From contig MHCO01000038.1 of the NCBI GenBank assembly GCA_001816645.1, positions 1 through 6,332 on the forward strand: 6,332 nt of DNA, read 5' to 3'. Under the pieces are notes generated by a model that was given only the letters and a program-made list of their open reading frames with translations, ran no database searches and was not told the origin of the DNA. The position numbers and the translations under genes are program-made. This stretch comes from Candidatus Woykebacteria bacterium GWB1_45_5 (lineage in GTDB: Bacteria; Patescibacteriota; Microgenomatia; Woykebacterales; RBG-16-39-9b). Of this stretch, positions 1 to 5,167 are shown piece by piece (position 1 is the first letter of the stretch; every line of letters starts with the position of its first letter).

Positions 1-1
1 A

Positions 2-256
2 ATTGATGAGGTAGCCCTAAAAAAGGCTGCTTCGGAGACCAACAACATTGTAATTACTGTTGAGGATCATTGGATCGAAGGAGGCCTAGGTGATGCGGTT
101 TTAAATGTGTTTGCGCAATTGCCCGTCAAGGTGTATAAATTAGCCGTGACTAAAATTCCAACCTCTGGTAAGCCAAGTGAACTGCTTGGCTTTGAAGGGA
201 TCTCCGCCCGCGCCATCGCTGCTAAAGTACTGGAGGTGACGCGACCTACCCGTTAA
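2..256 (+). CDS. tkt: Transketolase, C-terminal end (partial, 5' end outside window)
   Basis: An open frame enters from the left edge and ends at TAA, giving 84 residues. It matches the C-terminal domain of transketolase, the thiamine-diphosphate enzyme that moves two-carbon ketol units between sugar phosphates in the cytoplasmic pentose phosphate pathway. The diagnostic stretch is VEDHWIEGGLGDAV at visible residues 21-34, close to the VEDH-x-x-EGG-x-G-x-AV motif of animal-type transketolases and unlike the E. coli type. It is followed by a KLAVTKIPTSGKPSELL stretch typical of the same domain. The thiamine-binding and catalytic parts lie upstream. It may be a full-length enzyme or the C-terminal half of a split two-subunit transketolase, which is common in some bacteria; this window cannot decide. 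G+C is about 48%, higher than in the genes that follow, so it is probably a housekeeping gene flanking the polysaccharide locus. Confidence 0.93.
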   Translation: MDEVALKKAASETNNIVITVEDHWIEGGLGDAVLNVFAQLPVKVYKLAVTKIPTSGKPSELLGFEGISARAIAAKVLEVTRPTR

Positions 257-278
257 GATAGCCACTCCGGCTCCTTCC

Positions 279-307
279 TTGCAAACAGCCGCCGAGTGAA
301 TTAAAAT
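279..307 (+). promoter_or_regulatory. Possible sigma70-type promoter for the polysaccharide locus
   Basis: TTGCAA (279-284) and TAAAAT (302-307) are separated by 17 bases. They match the -35 consensus TTGACA at 4 of 6 positions and the -10 consensus TATAAT at 5 of 6. Transcription would start near 314 and leave a leader of about 23 bases before the ATG at 337, with no Shine-Dalgarno site in it. Such matches arise by chance in AT-rich DNA. The support is the ideal spacing, the position between a housekeeping gene and a new operon, and the near-identical geometry of the second candidate upstream of wzm. Confidence 0.4.
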
Positions 308-336
308 TACTTCTCACCCAGCTACCTCTAAATCGG

Positions 337-1251
337 ATGAGAAGCCTAAAAGTTCACGAAATTGGTAATAATAATCCCAGCGAATACTTAGATTCTTCAG
401 AGGAAGAGCTGCTGAAGATATATTCGAGCAAAGATCCCGAAGAAAAGGTTAAAAAAATTTTATCCGACAATCCCCCCTGGCCGCTTTTATATCATCTATC
501 GCCTGCACGCGAAAATTTGCTGAATTGGTATACCTTTCCGCCAGAGGCCTCATTATTGGAGGTAGGGGCTGGTTGTGGAGCCTTGACCGGTTTATTTTGT
601 CGCCGGTTAAAAAAAGTTACTGCCTTAGAGCTTACTAAAAAAAGAGCGAAGATTATTGCTTTGCGCTATAAGGAAGCAAACAACTTGGAAGTTATTGCCG
701 GAAACATCGAAAATTTTAAGATCGGGGAAAAATTCGATTTTGTTACCAGTATTGGGGTATTGGAATATGCGGGGTTGTATCTGAAAGGAGAAGACCCGCA
801 AAAAGAATTTTTGTTGAAGTTAAAAACTTTATTGAAACCGGGAGGGACTTTGATTCTGGCAATAGAAAATAGATTGGGTTTAAAGTATTGGTCCGGCTGT
901 CTAGAGGACCACACTAGCCTTGGGTTTGAATCCATCCACGGCTATCCCACGGCAACTGGAATAAAAACCTTTAGTAGATTAGAGCTAAAAAATCTTTTAA
1001 GGGAGGCAGGTTTTTCTAAACAAGAATTTTATTACCCAGTGCCAGATTATAAATTGCCTGTAGAAATTTACTCTTCTAGGTTTCTTCCCGGCGAAAAAAA
1101 GCTGTTTGCCCTTGGTTTATTTCCCAGTCCCGTACGAGGTAGCCAAAGGGAGTTTCTTTTCTCCGAACACCTAGCAATGTATTCATTGGCAAAAAATGAA
1201 CTTTTCGAGGATTTTTCCAATTCGTTTCTTGTTTGCGCAAAAGAGCGATGA
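337..1251 (+). CDS. Class I SAM-dependent methyltransferase of a surface-polysaccharide locus
   Basis: This 304-residue cytoplasmic protein has a Rossmann-fold methyltransferase core. SAM-binding motif I is LLEVGAGCG at residues 73-81, an acidic residue follows strand 2 (E98), AGNIENF lies at 121-127, FDFVTSIGVLEY at 133-144, and LLKPGG at 165-170 leads into the last core strands. An ENRLGLKYW stretch (177-185), a downstream EDH (190-192) and PDYKLP (236-241) recall, from memory, a methyltransferase family found in O-antigen and capsule clusters, often fused to a kinase-like domain. Here that domain is in the next gene, which starts inside this stop codon (ATGA). Its likely substrate is a sugar or the end of a glycan chain, but the sequence does not show which. 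The ATG at 337 is the first reasonable start and lacks a clear ribosome binding site. Assignment as a methyltransferase is firm; a role in chain capping is inferred. Confidence 0.88.
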   Translation: MRSLKVHEIGNNNPSEYLDSSEEELLKIYSSKDPEEKVKKILSDNPPWPLLYHLSPARENLLNWYTFPPEASLLEVGAGCGALTGLFCRRLKKVTALELTKKRAKIIALRYKEANNLEVIAGNIENFKIGEKFDFVTSIGVLEYAGLYLKGEDPQKEFLLKLKTLLKPGGTLILAIENRLGLKYWSGCLEDHTSLGFESIHGYPTATGIKTFSRLELKNLLREAGFSKQEFYYPVPDYKLPVEIYSSRFLPGEKKLFALGLFPSPVRGSQREFLFSEHLAMYSLAKNELFEDFSNSFLVCAKER

Positions 1252-2174
1252 TTATTTATTCAAAAGGCACGTTAGACAGAAAAGAAGATTTTAGACTGGT
1301 TACAACCATTGAGGAGGAAAACAAAAAGCTTTTTGTCAGGAAGAAAGCTGTAAACCCGCGTGCCAAAGATTTCCTTTTCGGGATGGTTGAAAATTACGAG
1401 AAGCTCAAAAAAATTTTAAGTCCGCTTAAATTAGCAGAAGCAAAATTTGATGGAGATTCCGTAGTGTTTCCATATATTAAAGGTAAAACTCTCAGTGATG
1501 AATTCAAGGAGTGTTATTTTAATGGACAGGACGAGAAAGCACTAGAAATTTTGAGGGAATTTAAAAATATTCTAAAGCTCCTTCCGACAGTTGAATTCGA
1601 GACGAGGCGATATAAAGATTTTATGCGAATATTTGGAAATCCGACCGAAAAGGACGGCGATTGGACAGTCGGTTGCTTAGACTTAAACCTTGATAATTTG
1701 ATCCGAATTGGAAGACAGCTTTATTTAATAGACTATGAGTGGGTCTTTGAGTTCCCGTTACCTAAAAAATTTCTATATTTTAGGACTTTTTTCTACACTT
1801 TTTTTTCAATAAAAGAATTATTAAAAATTAGATGTTCGAAGGAATTTCCACTAGTCCAACTGCTGCCTGAAATTTTTGTTCCTAAAGAAGTTTATGATCA
1901 AGAAGCACTCGCTGTCAGTGGTCTAAGAAGGTTTTATGATTATGAAATGAATTTTCAATCATATTTAAGTTTTAGAAAAAACACAGCCCCCAAGCTTAAA
2001 GAGTCAGTTATTTTTCAAAACAGCCAAAAGCCAGATATTTTTCTTACGCTTCAAACAAAAAACGACGAAATAGAAAAACTTAAAGCGGAGCTTAGAGACA
2101 TTTATGGATCAAAATCATGGAAAATCGCAACGAGCCTTAGAGATATGAAGCGATTATTCAAGAAAACTAGTTAG
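1248..2174 (+). CDS. Kinase-like (aminoglycoside/choline kinase fold) protein with C-terminal coiled coil
   Basis: This 308-residue protein starts at ATG 1248, overlapping the previous stop as ATGA, so the pair is probably translationally coupled. An upstream TTG (1233) would give five more residues but is less likely. The middle has a kinase-like signature: CLDLNLDN at residues 143-150 matches the Brenner-type HxDxxxxN loop, keeping D145 and N150 but with Cys in the His position, and LIDYEW at 160-165 supplies the metal-binding Asp (D162). FPYIKGKTL (74-82) fits the hinge region of such folds. The C-terminus (about 264-285) is a predicted coiled coil rich in Lys, Glu and Leu, then SKSWKI and a basic tail. 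The phosphate acceptor is unknown, and activity is unproven given the altered loop. Together with the upstream methyltransferase it resembles the parts of WbdD. G+C is low, about 33% in the 3' half. Confidence 0.72.
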   Translation: MIIYSKGTLDRKEDFRLVTTIEEENKKLFVRKKAVNPRAKDFLFGMVENYEKLKKILSPLKLAEAKFDGDSVVFPYIKGKTLSDEFKECYFNGQDEKALEILREFKNILKLLPTVEFETRRYKDFMRIFGNPTEKDGDWTVGCLDLNLDNLIRIGRQLYLIDYEWVFEFPLPKKFLYFRTFFYTFFSIKELLKIRCSKEFPLVQLLPEIFVPKEVYDQEALAVSGLRRFYDYEMNFQSYLSFRKNTAPKLKESVIFQNSQKPDIFLTLQTKNDEIEKLKAELRDIYGSKSWKIATSLRDMKRLFKKTS

Positions 2175-2175
2175 T

Positions 2176-2204
2176 TTGCATTCGAACTTAAACTGAATTA
2201 GAAT
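2176..2204 (+). promoter_or_regulatory. Possible sigma70-type promoter upstream of wzm
   Basis: TTGCAT (2176-2181) and TAGAAT (2199-2204) are 17 bases apart. The -10 element matches TATAAT at 5 of 6 positions; the -35 element keeps only the TTG. Transcription would begin near 2211, about 24 bases before the wzm ATG at 2235. It sits in the 60-base AT-rich gap after the kinase-like gene, one of the two largest gaps inside the cluster. It could let the transporter be expressed apart from the two upstream genes, although no terminator separates them, so read-through is also expected. Confidence 0.35.
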
Positions 2205-2234
2205 TATTATTTTGTAAAACACGGTTTTCAAACA

Positions 2235-3020
2235 ATGAGAAAGACGAACTACTTAAATCTAACCTTACAGATGGCGCTGACGGATTTTAAGTTGAAGTAC
2301 GCCGGCTCCATCCTTGGTTACATCTGGTCGCTCGTCAAACCGCTTTTGTTTTTTGGGGTTTTGTACGTGGTGTTTTCTGTTTTCTTCCGTTTTGGTAAAG
2401 GAGTACCAAACTACCCGGTCTATCTTTTGCTCGGCATTGTAATGTGGTCATTTTTTCTGGAAAGCACTTTGAACGGGATGCATTCGGTGGTCAGTCGTGG
2501 AGATCTTATCCGGAAAGTAAATTTTCCAAAGATCATCATTGTTTTAGCGACTGTGCTGACATCTTTGCTTACTTTTTTACTGAATCTGATAATCGTTTTC
2601 ATTTTTATGTTCTTCTCGAAAATAGTTCCTTCCGCAACAATTTTACTTTTTATTCCGATAATCGCGGAGTTAGTGATATTCACTTTAGGTGTCAGTTTGA
2701 TTCTCGCGACTCTCTACACAAAGTTTCGAGATTTTTCCCACATCTGGGAGGTGGGTTTGCAAGTCCTTTTTTATGCCACACCAATCATTTACCCGCTTTC
2801 TTTGGTGCCAGCCAAATTTGTGAAATTCATGATGGTAAATCCGATCGCCCAGATTTTTCAAGATGCCAGATGGGCCCTAATTTCTCGTGATACAGCGACT
2901 TCCTGGAGCCTCATCAGTTACCCGAAGAATTTAATAATTTTGGCAATAGTTTTGGCGACGGTTTTAGTCGGGTTTATTATCTTTTTGAAATCAGCTAAGA
3001 ATTTCGCCGAGGAAATTTAA
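2235..3020 (+). CDS. wzm: Polysaccharide ABC transporter permease, Wzm type (ABC-2 family)
   Basis: This 261-residue integral membrane protein, the usual length for the family, should dimerise and form with Wzt the channel that moves lipid-linked glycan across the cytoplasmic membrane. Hydropathy by eye shows six membrane segments near residues 32-52, 60-80, 100-127, 135-160, 170-190 and 232-251. Family landmarks are the N-terminal amphipathic stretch and LKYAGSILGYIWSLVKP (20-36), LIRKVNFPK (91-99) in the cytoplasmic loop that contacts the ATPase, YTKFRDFSHIW (161-171), and ATPIIYP (181-187) before the last periplasmic loop. The ATPase partner follows after a 44-base gap. The ATG has no clear Shine-Dalgarno site. 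Sampled G+C is about 45%, well above the kinase-like gene before it, which suggests a different history or stronger conservation. Teichoic-acid TagG-type permeases belong to the same family, so the exported polymer is not defined by this gene alone. Confidence 0.93.
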   Translation: MRKTNYLNLTLQMALTDFKLKYAGSILGYIWSLVKPLLFFGVLYVVFSVFFRFGKGVPNYPVYLLLGIVMWSFFLESTLNGMHSVVSRGDLIRKVNFPKIIIVLATVLTSLLTFLLNLIIVFIFMFFSKIVPSATILLFIPIIAELVIFTLGVSLILATLYTKFRDFSHIWEVGLQVLFYATPIIYPLSLVPAKFVKFMMVNPIAQIFQDARWALISRDTATSWSLISYPKNLIILAIVLATVLVGFIIFLKSAKNFAEEI

Positions 3021-3064
3021 TCCGCTAAGGCGTCTTGCGTTCTGACGAACTAGATGGATATTTT

Positions 3065-4252
3065 ATGAAAAATAACGAAACAATTATTAAGGTTGAAAAT
3101 TTGACTAAAGTGTTCAAATTGCCTCACGAACGCTATTCGACGATGAAACAGCATTTTGTTAATATTTTTAAACCAAAATCTGTTGAAAAACTAAAAGCCC
3201 TGGACAGCGTTTCCTTTAAAGTCAAAAAAGGCGAATTTTTTGGCATAATTGGGCCAAATGGATCGGGAAAATCTACCCTTTTAAAGATCTTGGCCCAGAT
3301 TTACCAGCCGACAGCCGGAAAAATTGAGGTTAACGGTAGTATCTCGCCGTTTATTGAACTCGGCGTCGGTTTTAATCCGGAACTCTCGGCTCGCGATAAT
3401 GTTTTTTTGAACGCGGCGATACTTGGTTTAAGTAAGAAAGAAACGGAGGAGCGGTTTGAAGAGATTATAAAATTTTCTGAGCTGGAAGAATTTGTCGACC
3501 AGAAGTTAAAAAACTTCTCCTCCGGGATGCAGGTGCGGTTGGCTTTTTCGATTGCTGTTCAAGCCCAAGCCGATATCTTGTTGGTTGACGAGGTTCTTGC
3601 AGTTGGTGACGCCGCTTTCCAGCAAAAATGTTTCGGCGTATTTCAACAACTGAAGAAAAAGAAGAAGACGATTATTTTTGTATCCCACGATTTAGGCACC
3701 ATCGAAGATTTTTGCGATCAGGTACTACTGATAAATAAAGGCAAGTTAAAGTTTGTAGGCAGTCCGCAGCAAGCAGTTTTGGAGTATTTGAAATCTAATA
3801 CGATAGAGAGCAATCGACAAAAGGCAGAGGAAATTGCGCAAAGGAAAGAGGGCAAGACAAAAATTATCAAAGCTCTTTGCCAAGATGCGAGTGGAAACAC
3901 AAAAGAGATTTTTGAATTTGGGGAGGATATTGTAACTTATTTTGAAATTAAGAATTTAGAACCTGGGCAAATTAATTTTGGTGTGTCGATCCATCGATTA
4001 GATGGTGTTTATTGTTTTGGCGTCAATACTTTTCTTGATGATCAGAAAATTAAAATGGGCTCGTCAAAGATAAGTGTGAGATTTAAATCCCCAAAGCTAT
4101 TGCCGGGATCATACTATTTAGTTGCCGCGATTTTTGGTGATAAGAAGGAGAGAATGATTGATTTTCAAGATCGTATCGCTTACTTTAAGATTCACGGCAC
4201 GGCAACCGGTGGAGGAGTTACTTATATCGATCACGATTGGAGTTACAGCTAG
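3065..4252 (+). CDS. wzt: Polysaccharide ABC transporter ATPase, Wzt type, with C-terminal carbohydrate-recognition domain
   Basis: This 395-residue cytoplasmic ATPase powers Wzm. The nucleotide-binding domain (about 1-245) shows Walker A GPNGSGKST (63-71), the family's Q-loop region FIELGVGFNPELSARDN (96-112), signature SSGMQ (152-156), Walker B ILLVDE with D175 and E176, D-loop residues after it, and the switch His H208 in FVSHD. A charged linker (about 246-266) leads to a C-terminal beta-rich domain (about 268-395) with FGVSIHRLDGVYCFGVNT and LLPGSYYLVAAIFGD, as in the Wzt_C domains that bind the exported glycan. That extension makes it longer than plain ATPases of about 250 residues and argues for export coupled to recognition of a specific chain. 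I prefer ATG 3065, with a weak ATGGA 8 bases upstream, to an in-frame TTG at 3035 that would add ten residues. G+C falls from about 43% in the ATPase part to 34% in the C-terminal domain. Confidence 0.93.
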   Translation: MKNNETIIKVENLTKVFKLPHERYSTMKQHFVNIFKPKSVEKLKALDSVSFKVKKGEFFGIIGPNGSGKSTLLKILAQIYQPTAGKIEVNGSISPFIELGVGFNPELSARDNVFLNAAILGLSKKETEERFEEIIKFSELEEFVDQKLKNFSSGMQVRLAFSIAVQAQADILLVDEVLAVGDAAFQQKCFGVFQQLKKKKKTIIFVSHDLGTIEDFCDQVLLINKGKLKFVGSPQQAVLEYLKSNTIESNRQKAEEIAQRKEGKTKIIKALCQDASGNTKEIFEFGEDIVTYFEIKNLEPGQINFGVSIHRLDGVYCFGVNTFLDDQKIKMGSSKISVRFKSPKLLPGSYYLVAAIFGDKKERMIDFQDRIAYFKIHGTATGGGVTYIDHDWSYS

Positions 4253-4258
4253 CAAGAC

Positions 4259-5167
4259 ATGAGTAGGTACAAATCAAATATTAATCTTAAAGATAAAAAT
4301 AACGTATTGGCACAAATTTATCATAGAGTTCGAGAAAACTCGCTGGTTCTAGATGTGGGATGTGCTGCCGGATACTTCGATAAGGTCTTAAAAGAAAAAA
4401 AGAACTGCAAAATTGTTGGGGTTGAAATTGATGCTGAAGATGCAAAGAAAGCGGAAAGTTATTGCGAATTGGTTTTAAACGAAGATATTGAAGGCAAGAA
4501 TTTGGAGAGTAAGTTAACCCGCTATAAATTTGATCACATTATCTTTGCTGATGTATTGGAGCATCTGATAAATCCTGGTGAGGTACTTGTTAGAGTAAAA
4601 AGATTCCTCGCCGATACGGGCAGTATCCTAATTTCTATTCCTAATATTGCTCATGTTTCTGTAAGGCTGGAGTTACTGTCTGGTAAGTTCATTCCGGAAA
4701 AGATAGGCATTTTGGATAATACTCACCTCAGGTACTTTACGAAAGAGTCCTTCTCTGACTTAGTTAGGTCCTCGGGCTACAAAGTAAAATGGCTGTCGCA
4801 ATCAAGTTTTGATTTTCCAGAAGTTATGATCAAGAAGTTTCTTGATGAACTTGGAATTAAACCAAGCAAAAAAATAATGACGACTCTTTCATCCCCCGAT
4901 TCTATCGCCCACCAGTATATTTTCGAAATAGTTCCAGCTGATAAAAACGTGAAAATCGATCGGATGAATGAAAAACCAATTTATGTGGTTAGGGGATTCC
5001 TTAGGTCGATAGAAGAAGACCACGAGAAGTTTAAGCGAGATGAAATTAAATACATAAAATCCGTAGAAGAAGAACTCAAGGTGATTAAGAGTTCTCTAGC
5101 TTACAAAATATATGAAAAAGAAAATAAAATTAGGCGCTGGTTACGAGGAATGCCTAGAAAAAAATGA
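4259..5167 (+). CDS. Class I SAM-dependent methyltransferase with C-terminal coiled coil
   Basis: This 302-residue protein begins six bases after wzt. Its core is a Methyltransf_23/11-like Rossmann domain: motif I VLDVGCAAGYF at residues 30-40, VGVEID (53-58) with the acidic residue that binds the SAM ribose, FDHIIFADVLEHL (91-103), and GSILISIPN (121-129) as the later core strands. DNTHLRYFT (153-161) is common in methyltransferases of glycan clusters and close to UbiG-like proteins. Residues about 245-285 are highly charged and probably coiled coil; they end in SSLAYKI and a basic tail (KIRRWLRGMPRKK, 290-302) that aligns without gaps to the tail of the kinase-like protein. The substrate is unknown; a sugar nucleotide or glycan chain is likely from context. 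The next gene starts inside its stop codon (ATGA), suggesting coupled translation and perhaps a physical partnership with that glycosyltransferase. No clear ribosome binding site precedes the ATG. Confidence 0.85.
   Translation: MSRYKSNINLKDKNNVLAQIYHRVRENSLVLDVGCAAGYFDKVLKEKKNCKIVGVEIDAEDAKKAESYCELVLNEDIEGKNLESKLTRYKFDHIIFADVLEHLINPGEVLVRVKRFLADTGSILISIPNIAHVSVRLELLSGKFIPEKIGILDNTHLRYFTKESFSDLVRSSGYKVKWLSQSSFDFPEVMIKKFLDELGIKPSKKIMTTLSSPDSIAHQYIFEIVPADKNVKIDRMNEKPIYVVRGFLRSIEEDHEKFKRDEIKYIKSVEEELKVIKSSLAYKIYEKENKIRRWLRGMPRKK

Noticed and set aside
263..298. Imperfect hairpin after the transketolase stop (CACTC-CGGC pairing with GCCG-CC-GAGTG), as a possible terminator
   Set aside because: The stem has a two-base bulge and a 16-base loop, and no T-run follows. 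The loop also contains the candidate -35 element. It is not convincing as an intrinsic terminator.
666..935. Open frame of 89 codons on the - strand inside the first methyltransferase
   Set aside because: Antisense to conserved methyltransferase motifs, with no recognisable protein features.
1233..1250. Earlier TTG start for the kinase-like gene
   Set aside because: It would overlap the methyltransferase by 19 bases. The ATG at 1248 gives the common ATGA junction, which recurs at 5164.
2420..2683. Open frame of 87 codons on the - strand inside wzm
   Set aside because: Antisense shadow of a firmly assigned gene; no domain and no upstream signals.
2444..2890. 148-codon open frame on the + strand inside wzm
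   Set aside because: It is a shadow in another frame of a clearly coding membrane-protein gene, with no recognisable domain and an unnatural composition rich in Ser, His and Phe.
3031..3047. Small inverted repeat CGTC/GACG between wzm and wzt
   Set aside because: A four-base stem with a nine-base loop is expected by chance, and no T-run follows.
3035..3064. Earlier TTG start for wzt, adding ten residues
   Set aside because: Wzt-type ATPases begin shortly before the first beta strand (here TIIKVENLTK), and ATG 3065 fits this with a weak ribosome site.
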